A program made the translations under genes and the position numbers. Shown piece after piece: positions 51,765-61,433 of a stretch of 64,000 nucleotides of DNA; position 1 is the stretch's first letter; each line of letters begins with the position of its first letter. This stretch comes from Fidelibacterota bacterium (lineage in GTDB: Bacteria; Fidelibacterota; Marinisomatia; SCGC-AAA003-L08; D37C17): positions 224,133 through 288,132 of the forward strand of contig PBEF01000002.1 in NCBI GenBank assembly GCA_002717625.1, given 5' to 3'. The notes under the pieces are model-generated. The model was not told the DNA's origin, ran no database searches, and saw only the letters and a list, made by a program, of their open reading frames with translations.

Positions 51765-52688
51765 TTATCCTCTAGGATGAAATTCTTTATGTATTTCTTT
51801 TAAATATGTTTGATCTAAATGTGTATATATTTGAGTAGTTGATATGCTTGAATGACCCAATAATTCCTGTACCATTCGAAGTCCAGCTCCACCCTCTAAT
51901 AAATGTGATGCAAAACTGTGCCTAAATGTATGAGGGGAAACATTCTTTTCAATTCCAACATTTTTAATTCTATTTTTAATAATATTCCAAACAGTTTTCC
52001 TTGATATAGCAGTTCCTCTATTGCTTAAAAATAAAATTCCTCTGTTATTACCTTTTCTTGCATAAAAAGGTCTTATATTGTTTATATATTCAATCATATC
52101 CTGTTTAGCTTTAAATCCAAATGGTACAATTCTTTCTTTATTTCCTTTCCCAAAAATTTTAATTACATCATCTTCAATAAATAAATTAGTTAATGTTAAA
52201 TTAATTAATTCTGATACTCTAATTCCACATGAATATAATATAGATACAATTGCCTTATCTCTAAGATCTATAGCCTTCTCAGTATTTAATGAGTTTAGCA
52301 CTAAATCTATTTCTTCTATAGATAAGATAGATGGAATTTTCCTGTTTTGTTTAGGAGGAATTATAATTTTAGTGGGATCATCTTTTAAAATTTGATTATT
52401 AATTAAATATTTAAAAAAATTTTTAATACTAGATATGGATCTATTTATAGATGATTTTTTTTTCTCAACCTTTAAATCATTTGATATATACGTACCTAAT
52501 GTTTCTATATAATCACTTATATGTGATGCTTTAATTTGTCCAAAATCATTAACTTGATAAGTTATTTTCATGTAATCGGTAAAATTACTCAAATCATGCA
52601 TATAAGCATTAATTGTATGTGATGATAATTTCTTCTCATATTGCAAATGTGCCAAATAAATTTTAATTTGATTTAAAAGCTTATTCAC
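51765..52688 (-). CDS. Tyrosine recombinase XerC/XerD family
   Basis: SAM-like N-term; 'YSCGIRVSELINL', 'FGKGNKERIVPFG', 'SPHTFRHSFASHLLEGGAGLRMVQELLGHSSISTTQIYTHLD'. Confidence 0.93.
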   Translation of the reverse strand: MNKLLNQIKIYLAHLQYEKKLSSHTINAYMHDLSNFTDYMKITYQVNDFGQIKASHISDYIETLGTYISNDLKVEKKKSSINRSISSIKNFFKYLINNQILKDDPTKIIIPPKQNRKIPSILSIEEIDLVLNSLNTEKAIDLRDKAIVSILYSCGIRVSELINLTLTNLFIEDDVIKIFGKGNKERIVPFGFKAKQDMIEYINNIRPFYARKGNNRGILFLSNRGTAISRKTVWNIIKNRIKNVGIEKNVSPHTFRHSFASHLLEGGAGLRMVQELLGHSSISTTQIYTHLDQTYLKEIHKEFHPRG

Positions 52689-52690
52689 CT

Positions 52691-53461
52691 TTAGTTACCT
52701 TGATTATTAGATTTATCTCTAAACTTTTCAACAAGGTAGTCAAATGCTGTATTTAAACCTCTGGTTTCTAATATTTCTACTTTCATATTTGGGCTAATTA
52801 TTGATACAGCAGGAATTCCTGTTGGCCTTATGATAGAATGTAATAATTTATTTTCATCAATTAAGATCGGAATTTTTTCATCTGGATAGGTATTATACCA
52901 TTCATAGGCAGTATCGTATGTAGCTGTATCTCTAAATTCATCTTCATATAAAATAGTTATAAAGTAGATTTCATCATTTTTTATTAAGTCATATATAAAA
53001 TCATATTCATTTCTCCATATTGGAGTTTTTTTTATTTCATCTTCATCCCAAGATAGCCATGAAGAAAGCATATGGCAAGGGCTGCACCATGCTGTCCCCA
53101 TTTCAATAATAATATATTTATTTTCATCATTTGCAAAGTCATAAATATCTACTTTTTCTCCGAATTGATCTATTGCTACAAAATGAGGAAATGTATCTCC
53201 TACATTAAGATTGCAAAAATAATCTTTTCTTAAATTATGTTGAATGCAGCTTGAATTAATGCAGTCATTATTATCTTTGCATTCACAGCCTAAGCCATTA
53301 GGACAAGTCAATTTATTTGTATTGCTGCTATTTATAATTAATTCTTTGTTTTTATTGATAGGCCAACCACCTTCATAAGAAAAAAAATCTTTATTTTGAT
53401 TTTGAGCTGGGGTTTGCATCAAAATCAAATTAATAAATATGATATATATTAATTTAATCAT
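52691..53461 (-). CDS. Secreted thioredoxin/TlpA-like redox protein
   Basis: 'YIIIEMGTAWCSPCHMLSSWL' (CxxC), 'IPILIDENKLLHSIIRPTGIPAVSIISP' (cis-Pro). Confidence 0.8.
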   Translation of the reverse strand: MIKLIYIIFINLILMQTPAQNQNKDFFSYEGGWPINKNKELIINSSNTNKLTCPNGLGCECKDNNDCINSSCIQHNLRKDYFCNLNVGDTFPHFVAIDQFGEKVDIYDFANDENKYIIIEMGTAWCSPCHMLSSWLSWDEDEIKKTPIWRNEYDFIYDLIKNDEIYFITILYEDEFRDTATYDTAYEWYNTYPDEKIPILIDENKLLHSIIRPTGIPAVSIISPNMKVEILETRGLNTAFDYLVEKFRDKSNNQGN

Positions 53462-53463
53462 AA

Positions 53464-54126
53464 TTAATTTTTATTTATAAAAGTTGGTAATTCAGGTAAA
53501 TTGCTATTGCTTACAGGGTCAATCTTTAAAATTTCCAATTTTTCTATTTCACCTAATTTATTAAATTCAAAAATCCATGGCTCGCACCAACCAATTTCTG
53601 TTTTTAGAATTAATTCAGATGAATAATTAAGTAATTCTTTAACTATTGCTCTGATGCTATTGCCATGAGCTGCAATTATAATATTGTTACCCTTCAAGAT
53701 AAGTTTTAGTATTTTTTTAAAATACGGCAAAGTTCTATCGCATGTCATTTTTAAAGATTCACCACCAGGAGGAGGTATGTCATAACTCCTTCTCCAAATT
53801 TGCACCTGGTCTTCTCCAAATTCTTTAGCCGCATCAGATTTATTTCTTCCTATTAAATCTCCATAATCTCTTTCGTTGAGAGCTTCATTTTTAATAGGTG
53901 ATAATTGTGAATTTAGTTGTTTTAAAATAATAGATAAGGTTTCTTGAGCTCTTGTTAAATTTGAAGTATAAGCATAGTCAAATACAAGATTATTTTTATT
54001 TAGCAATTTCCCTGCTTTAACAGCTTCATTTCTTCCTTTATCAGTTAAATCAACATCTTTCCATCCTGTAAATCTATTTTCAAGATTATATATTGATTGA
54101 CCATGTCTTACAAGTATTAATTTCAT
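53464..54126 (-). CDS. gpmA: 2,3-bisphosphoglycerate-dependent phosphoglycerate mutase
   Basis: 'LILVRHGQSIYNLENRFTGWKDVDLTDKGRNEAVKAGK...ALNERDYGDLIGRNK...PPGGESLKMT...IIAAHGNSIRAIVK'. Confidence 0.95.
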   Translation of the reverse strand: MKLILVRHGQSIYNLENRFTGWKDVDLTDKGRNEAVKAGKLLNKNNLVFDYAYTSNLTRAQETLSIILKQLNSQLSPIKNEALNERDYGDLIGRNKSDAAKEFGEDQVQIWRRSYDIPPPGGESLKMTCDRTLPYFKKILKLILKGNNIIIAAHGNSIRAIVKELLNYSSELILKTEIGWCEPWIFEFNKLGEIEKLEILKIDPVSNSNLPELPTFINKN

Positions 54127-54127
54127 A

Positions 54128-54469
54128 TTATCCTGGAGGCCAAGAAAGCTTTCTTCCTGCTAATAGATGCATATGTATATGAAAAACTGTTTGTCCAGCA
54201 TCTTCATTGCAGTTAAAAACAAGCCTATAACCATTATTTTTAATTTTCAATTTTTCAGCAATTTCTTTAACCACTATAAACATTTCTCCTAAAATCTCTT
54301 TGTCTTCTAAGGATATTTCATTTATAGTTGGAATTTCTTTTTTGGGAATAATTAATATATGTACAGGAGCTGCAGGATTAAGATCCTTAAAGGCTAAGAC
54401 TGTATCATTCTCATATACTATATCGGCATTAATTTCCTTATCAATAATTTTTTTAAATATTGTAGACAT
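54128..54469 (-). CDS. HIT-family protein (HinT-like)
   Basis: 'MSTIFKKIIDKEINADIVYENDTVLAFKDLNPAAPVHILIIPKKEI...GQTVFHIHMHLLAGRKLSWPPG'. Confidence 0.95.
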   Translation of the reverse strand: MSTIFKKIIDKEINADIVYENDTVLAFKDLNPAAPVHILIIPKKEIPTINEISLEDKEILGEMFIVVKEIAEKLKIKNNGYRLVFNCNEDAGQTVFHIHMHLLAGRKLSWPPG

Positions 54470-54471
54470 TT

Positions 54472-57147
54472 TTAATTTTCAAAAATAATATTCAATAAAG
54501 ATACGACATCTAAAACATCTATAGTCATATCATTATTTATATCTCCCGTATTATTATAAGTAGAAGAATCAAGAATCAAATTTACTAATAAAACAACATC
54601 TAAGACATTTATAAAATTATCAAAATTAAGATCTCCCAGAATAGGGTTGTCTGCGTTAAACATACCATAGAACAGTCCTCTGCCATGTGACGCGGCAAGA
54701 ATCATATTATCAGATCTAATTGAAAGCATATCTACCCTCACATTGCCTAATCCATTGCTAGATGGGAACCATGTAGGGTTATTCTCTTGTAAGTTGTTAG
54801 TCTCCCATACCCCTATTTCTGTTGCTAGCAAAGCGTAGTTATTATCATCAGGGTGTAGGGTTCCCCATCTTACAGGCATATCAGGTAAATTGTTTTCCTT
54901 TTCTAACCATGATAATCCTCCATCTAAAGAGTACCAAACTGAAGAAACGCCATAATTTGAAAATGTAACTAATATTTCATTTCCATTATTGCTAATATCA
55001 ATTGAAGAAATATTGGCCGTAGGAAAAGATTGGTTTGTGATTTCAATGGCATTTGTACTACTATTTATATTGTTCACTTTATATAGTCTGCCAGATTGAG
55101 TCCCTAAAAATAACTTTTTTTCATTATTATTTAAGTGTGATAATTTTAAAGCTGAAAAATATATGCTTGTGTTAGTGTTGAGCTGGATAGTAGAGGCATC
55201 AAAATCCTCTTCTATTTTAATAATTCTATTATTTTGCCCACCATTAAATCTAATTTTATTTGCATATAAAATATTGTTATCGCTATCATAATCTGAAGGG
55301 TTAATAAAAACTCCACTATTATTGTTTTCATAATTAAATTCATTAGTAGAGTAATTAAATTGATACCAAGCGTTATAATAAGTAGATGTTAGCAATAATG
55401 GATCATTGTCATCAAAAAAACAATATGCTCCATCACCCCCCGTAATCATGTTGGATATATCTAAAGATTCACCCTCATTTTCTATTTTAAAGTATAATGT
55501 TCCATTATCTTGTAAACCTCCAACAACTTCAACAAATTCAAGATTGGGAGATATATCACAAGTATAAAATTGAAGAGTGTTGTAACCTTGGTTCCTTTCA
55601 ATAAAAATTGGTTCATATTCTGGTAAATGTGAAGTGTTTGAATAAAAAACACCTCCATCAGTTGTTACTAGTATGGTATTTGGATTGTTAGGCTGAAAAA
55701 CTATTTGATGTATATCTGCATGCACATATCTATCACCTCCATTGGAATACATTAAGTCCCATTCTGATAAATCTGTCCATGTATTTCCTCCATCATTTGA
55801 TTTATATAATTCTAACCCTCCTGCAAATATAATATTAGGATTTTCAGGATGCACAGAAATAGCTAATGCATGCCAAGCTAAAGAAGCCCATTCATTAGGT
55901 GATGCTGTGGGTATATTCACATAGTTCCATGAATTCCCTGAATCAGTTGTTCTTATGATAAATTCTCCATAAGATAGATTGAATCCCATATTATTTAAAA
56001 AGCCTGCTCCTATAGTTGCATAAACATATTCGGGATTTAGTAAGGATGAAGAGAGTATTACTCTTCCAGGTATATTGTTTCCATTACTAGATTCTATTTC
56101 ATTTTTATAATCAGAATTTGTATGCCATGTTCCTAAATCTCCCGTATTTGAAGTTAATATAGTTGCTCCTCCTTCTCCATCTAGATTCTTCATAGTACCT
56201 ATAAATATTTTTCCAGATGATGTTATTTCTATATCTGATGGGGAATAAGGCTTGTTTTCTCCTGGTATATTAGGCAGAAGTTGCTCCCATGAAATCCCAT
56301 AATCTATTGATCTGTACAATCCATCTGAAGGTAGACTCTCATGTTCTTCACCTTGATAAGTACCGGATACAACACATGCATATAATTCTGATAAATTGTT
56401 TCGATTTTTCACCTCTATATCTGTAATATATTCAAACTCATAAGTTGATTCTAACAACTCCCATGATTGTCCCCCATTAAGGCTTTTCCATATTCCAACA
56501 CCTCTAGAGGAGGACTCTCTATATGTTGTAATTGCGGTATTAGCTTCGCCTGTTGAAACATAAAAAATTTCTGTATTATTTGGGTCAAATGTTATTTTAG
56601 ATACACTTAAATTATCCCAAAAATCATCCACGGGTTGCCATCTACTACTTTCATCATGAATATTATTATTATACCATAAGCCCCCACTAACACCTGCAGC
56701 CCAGACTTTACTATAAGTGGGATCATTTGGGTCAAACATAATGGTTCTTGTTCTTCCTCCCATATTAGTTGGAATGTTTTGCCAAGCAATACTCCTATCA
56801 TTATTTTCAATATCAATAATTTGTTTTTCTAAAAAAGCTCTATATAAACGTTCTGATGGAACATATCCTAGCTCTGGATCAATTGTCATAAATTTATTCT
56901 GAAATGTTGCCATATGAGGGTGTTCAGGTTTTGGTATATTTTTTAATTCTTCAGATGAATAACTAGGAATCATATTGTATTCTTCTGATAAAAAAGTTTC
57001 ATATTGTTGTCTTTTATCTTTAATTGGTATAAAAAAATACGCTAAGAGTAATAGCAAAATAACAAATGGAGTAGATTTTAAAAAAGATTTAACATTCAGA
57101 TACATTAACAGCAAGCCCTCCCTTTGATGTTTCTTTATATATTTCAT
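54472..57147 (-). CDS. Secreted/anchored BNR/sortilin-like beta-propeller protein with C-terminal dockerin-like module
   Basis: Repeated 'SxDxGxSWxxL' (e.g. 'KSLNGGQSWELLE', 'KSNDGGNTWTDLS', 'SLDGGLSWLEKE'); C-term 'GDLNFDNFINVLDVVLLVNLILD...GDINNDMTIDVLDVVSLLNIIFEN'. Likely true start at 57105 ([14 protein letters not shown]). Confidence 0.9.
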   Translation of the reverse strand: MKYIKKHQREGLLLMYLNVKSFLKSTPFVILLLLLAYFFIPIKDKRQQYETFLSEEYNMIPSYSSEELKNIPKPEHPHMATFQNKFMTIDPELGYVPSERLYRAFLEKQIIDIENNDRSIAWQNIPTNMGGRTRTIMFDPNDPTYSKVWAAGVSGGLWYNNNIHDESSRWQPVDDFWDNLSVSKITFDPNNTEIFYVSTGEANTAITTYRESSSRGVGIWKSLNGGQSWELLESTYEFEYITDIEVKNRNNLSELYACVVSGTYQGEEHESLPSDGLYRSIDYGISWEQLLPNIPGENKPYSPSDIEITSSGKIFIGTMKNLDGEGGATILTSNTGDLGTWHTNSDYKNEIESSNGNNIPGRVILSSSLLNPEYVYATIGAGFLNNMGFNLSYGEFIIRTTDSGNSWNYVNIPTASPNEWASLAWHALAISVHPENPNIIFAGGLELYKSNDGGNTWTDLSEWDLMYSNGGDRYVHADIHQIVFQPNNPNTILVTTDGGVFYSNTSHLPEYEPIFIERNQGYNTLQFYTCDISPNLEFVEVVGGLQDNGTLYFKIENEGESLDISNMITGGDGAYCFFDDNDPLLLTSTYYNAWYQFNYSTNEFNYENNNSGVFINPSDYDSDNNILYANKIRFNGGQNNRIIKIEEDFDASTIQLNTNTSIYFSALKLSHLNNNEKKLFLGTQSGRLYKVNNINSSTNAIEITNQSFPTANISSIDISNNGNEILVTFSNYGVSSVWYSLDGGLSWLEKENNLPDMPVRWGTLHPDDNNYALLATEIGVWETNNLQENNPTWFPSSNGLGNVRVDMLSIRSDNMILAASHGRGLFYGMFNADNPILGDLNFDNFINVLDVVLLVNLILDSSTYNNTGDINNDMTIDVLDVVSLLNIIFEN

Positions 57148-58447
57148 TCATATTTTTACCTGTTTCCCACATTGTTTTGATTACCTCATCCAATGAAACT
57201 TTGTGCTCACCTGATCCATTAAGAGATATTCTGCTAGCATTTATAGCTTTAATAGCTCCCATAGCATTTCTTTCTATGCAGGGAATTTGTACCATTCCAT
57301 TTATAGGATCACATGTTAGGCCTAAATTATGCTCCATGGCAATTTCAGCTGCATTTTCAATTTGTTCATTAGTTCCTCCTAGTGCTGATGTTAAACCTGC
57401 TGCAGCCATTGAGCAAGCAACACCAACTTCTCCCTGACAACCAGCATCTGCTCCTGATATAGATGCATTATTTTTATATAGACCTCCAATTGCAGAAGCT
57501 GTTAATAAAAAATCTATTATTCCTTTATCATTAGATTCTTTTGTAAACTCGATATAATATTTTATAACAGCAGGTATTATCCCAGCTGCACCATTCGTTG
57601 GAGCAGTGACAACTCTTCCAAATGAAGCATTTTCCTCAGATACAGCTATTGCAAATATGTTTACCCAATCTAAAACATCAAGTGGGTCATAAGTTTCATC
57701 TTTTTTAATTAATCTTTTATATAGATAATTAGCTCTTTTTTTAATTTGCATCTTACCTGATAATTGTCCAGTTTCCTGCATTCCTTTATATATAGATTTA
57801 TTCATTTCTTTCCAAATAGAAAGCACATCATTATCAATTTCTCTTTCTGTTTTTGTTTTATTTAAATCTTTTTCATTGGTCCTAATAATATTTGGAATGC
57901 TTATACCTTCATTTTTTCCTATTTCTAAAAGTTTATTTGCGGAATTATAATCATAGCGCACCTTAATTATTTTGTTTTTTTTTTGATTTTCTTGATCGAT
58001 AACAAAACCCCCACCAATAGAATAGTAAGTTTTTTCTAAAATTAAATCATTTTTTTTAGAAAATGCTGAATAAATGATTTTATTAGAAAATCTTGATTTG
58101 GAATTAAGTTTATAATTGAATTTCAAATCATCTTTAATATTAAATTTTATATCTAAACTATCTATGTATATAGAATTATCTTTAATAGATGAGCTAATCT
58201 TAGAAATCGTAACATTGTTTGGTTTATAACCTAGAAGACCAGCAGCTATGCCTAAATCTGTGCCATGACCCTTGCCTGTTAATGCTAAGGATCCATATAC
58301 ACCAACTTTAATTCTATATATTTTATGTTTTTTCTTTAAAAAAGTAAGGCTTTTTATAAATAGATTTGAAGCGTTAAGAGGTCCCATTGTATGTGAACTA
58401 GAGGGTCCTATTCCAATTTTAAATAAATCAAAAAAACTTACGTACAT
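57089..58447 (-). CDS. sdaA: L-serine dehydratase (ammonia-lyase)
   Basis: '[18 protein letters not shown]...[24 protein letters not shown]...[24 protein letters not shown]'. Confidence 0.96.
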   Translation of the reverse strand: MYVSFFDLFKIGIGPSSSHTMGPLNASNLFIKSLTFLKKKHKIYRIKVGVYGSLALTGKGHGTDLGIAAGLLGYKPNNVTISKISSSIKDNSIYIDSLDIKFNIKDDLKFNYKLNSKSRFSNKIIYSAFSKKNDLILEKTYYSIGGGFVIDQENQKKNKIIKVRYDYNSANKLLEIGKNEGISIPNIIRTNEKDLNKTKTEREIDNDVLSIWKEMNKSIYKGMQETGQLSGKMQIKKRANYLYKRLIKKDETYDPLDVLDWVNIFAIAVSEENASFGRVVTAPTNGAAGIIPAVIKYYIEFTKESNDKGIIDFLLTASAIGGLYKNNASISGADAGCQGEVGVACSMAAAGLTSALGGTNEQIENAAEIAMEHNLGLTCDPINGMVQIPCIERNAMGAIKAINASRISLNGSGEHKVSLDEVIKTMWETGKNMNEIYKETSKGGLAVNVSEC

Positions 58448-58450
58448 TTT

Positions 58451-58954
58451 TTAATCCGAAATTTCTTTGAATAAATATAAATACTTTTTGTATCCCTTTT
58501 CTTTTAACTTATCATAAGGAATAAACTCTAAAGAGGCTGAATTTATACAGTATCTAAGACCTGTAGGATTTGGTCCATCTGTAAATACATGGCCAAGGTG
58601 TGAATTTGACTTTTTAGACTTAACTTCAGTACGTTTATAGCCTAATTTATAATCATCTTCAAATAAAAACTCATCTTTATTAATAAGTTCATAAAAAGAT
58701 GGCCATCCACTACCCGAATCATATTTGTGAACTGAGCAGAATAAAGGGACTCCTGATATTATATCAACATAAAGACCTGGTTCTTTTTTATTCCAAAATT
58801 CATTATCGAAAGGGGGCTCTGTGCCACAATTTTGAGTTACATCAAATTGTCGCTTTGTTAGTTTTTTTATTTTTTCATTATCCATAATATATTCTGAAGC
58901 TATAACAATTTTTAAAGATAACAACACTATCCAAATATATACATACATAAACAT
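58451..58954 (-). CDS. msrB: Peptide-methionine (R)-S-oxide reductase, with N-terminal hydrophobic (export/anchor) segment
   Basis: '[44 protein letters not shown]...[23 protein letters not shown]'; N-term '[20 protein letters not shown]'. Confidence 0.94.
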   Translation of the reverse strand: MFMYVYIWIVLLSLKIVIASEYIMDNEKIKKLTKRQFDVTQNCGTEPPFDNEFWNKKEPGLYVDIISGVPLFCSVHKYDSGSGWPSFYELINKDEFLFEDDYKLGYKRTEVKSKKSNSHLGHVFTDGPNPTGLRYCINSASLEFIPYDKLKEKGYKKYLYLFKEISD

Positions 58955-59019
58955 ATAATTTGAGGCGCAGATAAATTGAGTTAATTATTTAATAGCAAAG
59001 ATAAAAAATACAGATAATT

Positions 59020-59238
59020 TCAACCTTCTATTTTAGTTACACTCTTAGCTCTATCTCCTTGCTCATCTTTGTGAAGGATAAATTCTACTTCTTCTCCATC
59101 TTTAAGAGCTTTATAACCTTCTTGAATTATTTCAGAAAAATGAACAAATATATCTTTTTCTCCTTCAGACTCAATAAACCCATATCCTTTTTTTGAGTCA
59201 AACCACTTAACCTTACCTTTTATTTTTTCATCAGACAT
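59020..59238 (-). CDS. Cold-shock domain protein
   Basis: 'GKVKWFDSKKGYGFIESEGEKDIFVHFSEI'; strong SD GGGAGGAG. Confidence 0.96.
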   Translation of the reverse strand: MSDEKIKGKVKWFDSKKGYGFIESEGEKDIFVHFSEIIQEGYKALKDGEEVEFILHKDEQGDRAKSVTKIEG

Positions 59239-59316
59239 CTTAAACTCCTCCCATATAGCACTGATAATTATTTATAAATTAAAATTAAGAATGATTCTTT
59301 TTATATCCAAATATTT

Positions 59317-59808
59317 TTAACTGACTAAGATGTCTTTAATTGTAAAACCTGTTAAAGAAATTAATGTGACAATTATACCACTTATTAAAACACCTAAAAT
59401 AATTCCGATTACACTACGGGTTCTTGATATAGAAAGGAGATATGCTGCTAAAGAGCCTGTCCATACTCCTGTAAAAGGCAATGGGATTCCTATAAATAAT
59501 ATCAATCCAATAGACTTATATTTATTAATCTTATTTGATGAACTATATGTTCTATTTATGATATAATCTATAGGCTTGCTAAAGTATTTATTTTTTCTTA
59601 AAAAAAACATTAAAGGAGATATAATATAGCGTACGCTAATACCTATAAAAATATTTCCTAAAACTGAAAAAAGGAATACTTTTTCCCAGTAAATTTCTTC
59701 TATTAATATAAAATAAGGGATAGATAATCTTAATTCTGTTATTGGAAACATTGAGTATAGAAAAATTTTCAGGGACTCAATATTAATATTTAAAATAGTA
59801 TCAAGCAA
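59317..59808 (-). CDS. Small multi-drug export family membrane protein
   Basis: 'LYSMFPITELRLSIPYFI...LFIGIPLPFTGVWTGSLAAYLL'. Confidence 0.85.
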   Translation of the reverse strand: MLDTILNINIESLKIFLYSMFPITELRLSIPYFILIEEIYWEKVFLFSVLGNIFIGISVRYIISPLMFFLRKNKYFSKPIDYIINRTYSSSNKINKYKSIGLILFIGIPLPFTGVWTGSLAAYLLSISRTRSVIGIILGVLISGIIVTLISLTGFTIKDILVS

Positions 59809-59829
59809 TTATCTACTTATATTATAAGA

Positions 59830-60375
59830 TTAATAAAGCAAGGCCCCTAATGTTATGCTAAGCTGGCCTGACTCTTTGTTTAAATTCATTAAATCTTCTA
59901 TTTGAGTTGTTATATAAGTTCCAAGAACAAAATGTTTAATTTCAGTCATTATACCAAATGACAAGTACTCTTCTTTATGCTTAAGCGAATAAGGCTCTAC
60001 CATATCAGGTTTTGGTTTTAAAAGAATTCTTGAGTAATAAATAAATGGTTTTAGATCTTTTTTCTTAAATCTTTTATGAATCGATATGCCCGTTTCCTTT
60101 GCTTTTCCTTCATAATAATCATCCATATTATGTTTATATGTTGTTAAATGCAGACCTAAGCCAAATTTTTTCTTTTTTATATGATAGGCAATACCTTGCA
60201 TACTTATTGATAAATCATCAATATTTATATACTTTCCAATCTTAATTTCTAATCCTGATTGTAAAAGGAGACCTAATGAAAAATTTGTTTTTTTAGAAAA
60301 AACACCTTCTCCTGTAAATTGGTACATTTGATTTTGACTAAAAACTGCTGCAAAATTACCCTTTTTAGGTATCAT
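59830..60375 (-). CDS. Outer-membrane-like protein (paralogue of next gene); true N-terminus probably upstream
   Basis: Beta-barrel-like text ending 'LSITLGALLY'; open frame continues 35 codons upstream of 60375 and encodes a signal-peptide-like 'KILIFVLFFCLAFHQTHEDFTTILGNPGGPA' without in-frame ATG/GTG/TTG. Confidence 0.65.
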   Translation of the reverse strand: MIPKKGNFAAVFSQNQMYQFTGEGVFSKKTNFSLGLLLQSGLEIKIGKYINIDDLSISMQGIAYHIKKKKFGLGLHLTTYKHNMDDYYEGKAKETGISIHKRFKKKDLKPFIYYSRILLKPKPDMVEPYSLKHKEEYLSFGIMTEIKHFVLGTYITTQIEDLMNLNKESGQLSITLGALLY

Positions 60376-60478
60376 TGCTGGTCCTCCAGGGTTTCCAAGG
60401 ATGGTTGTAAAATCTTCATGTGTTTGATGAAAAGCTAAACAAAAGAATAAGACAAATATTAATATTTTACATAAATAA

Positions 60479-61084
60479 TTAATTTAAAAATACTCCTAAG
60501 TTAACAGCAATTTCACCTTTACCATTATAGAATCCTTGATCTGCACCCATGGGCATTGTATAAGAAAATGAAAAAATCATCTGAGAAACAGATGTAAATC
60601 CTCCCAATGTAAGCAGTTTTAGATTTTGACCGCTTCCATATTGACGTAAACTATACTTTAAGTATGGAGTAAAAGCTTGCTTTGAAATCTTGTATGAAAA
60701 AGATGCTCCAAACTCTCTTGGTTTTTTATCATATTTAAGATTTGCATTATAGTGAAATCTATTGTTTATGCCAATAGTATAGTTTTTATCTTTTATATAA
60801 TAAGAAGCTCCTAAATAAGTATATTCATCATCATCTTCTAAGCTATTGCCAAAAGAAAACTCAATACCGCTGGGTAACAAGAGAGCTCCGTGAATATATT
60901 GAAACTGACCAATTTCTGTGTCGCTTGAAGGCTTTTGTGGTGTAATACTCAAACTTGAACTTATCGAAAAAGCTCCTTTATTTTTTTCCATAACAAATCC
61001 AATATTAGTACCTTCTGTAGACATTGATAAAACAATAGAATTGATACTAACAAGTATAATAAATGTTCTTATTGCAGTTTTCAT
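60479..61084 (-). CDS. Outer-membrane-like protein
   Basis: Signal peptide; barrel-like strands; 'GIEFSFGNSL...ASYYIKDKNYTIGINN...TPYLKYSLR...AVNLGVFLN', co-linear with the 59830 gene. Confidence 0.65.
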   Translation of the reverse strand: MKTAIRTFIILVSINSIVLSMSTEGTNIGFVMEKNKGAFSISSSLSITPQKPSSDTEIGQFQYIHGALLLPSGIEFSFGNSLEDDDEYTYLGASYYIKDKNYTIGINNRFHYNANLKYDKKPREFGASFSYKISKQAFTPYLKYSLRQYGSGQNLKLLTLGGFTSVSQMIFSFSYTMPMGADQGFYNGKGEIAVNLGVFLN

Positions 61085-61134
61085 AGAAGCTTAATTTAAT
61101 TAAAAATTTTTTTTACTAATAGCTAATTATTTGA

Positions 61135-61413
61135 CTAATACTTTTTTTTAGATTTTAAAATTTGCGTCTTAATGTTATCAAGAGCTCTAAATATTGTTTT
61201 TTCAAAAACAGATGAATGTGATTTAGTGATATATGAATTATTTTTAGAATGAGCGATAATTTCTACTTTTTCAGCTCTAGACTCCTTCGATAAAATAACA
61301 TCAATAGAATGTATCTCATTGTCAAACCTAGCAATTTTACTTATTTTATCTTCAATAAATTTTTTCAACTCATCACTAACTGTAATATTTCTTCCTGTTA
61401 TAGATATTTCCAT
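61135..61413 (-). CDS. hpf: Ribosome hibernation-promoting factor (short HPF/RaiA family)
   Basis: 'MEISITGRNITVSDELKKFIEDKISKIARFDNEIHSIDVILSKES'. Confidence 0.92.
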   Translation of the reverse strand: MEISITGRNITVSDELKKFIEDKISKIARFDNEIHSIDVILSKESRAEKVEIIAHSKNNSYITKSHSSVFEKTIFRALDNIKTQILKSKKKY

Positions 61414-61433
61414 AAATCTCCTTCTTAATAAGT

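Noticed and set aside
51765-52688. Tyrosine recombinase as evidence for an integron or integrative element
   Set aside because: Full-length XerC/D-type with housekeeping neighbours; no attC-like repeats, att duplications, cassettes or tRNA boundary seen.
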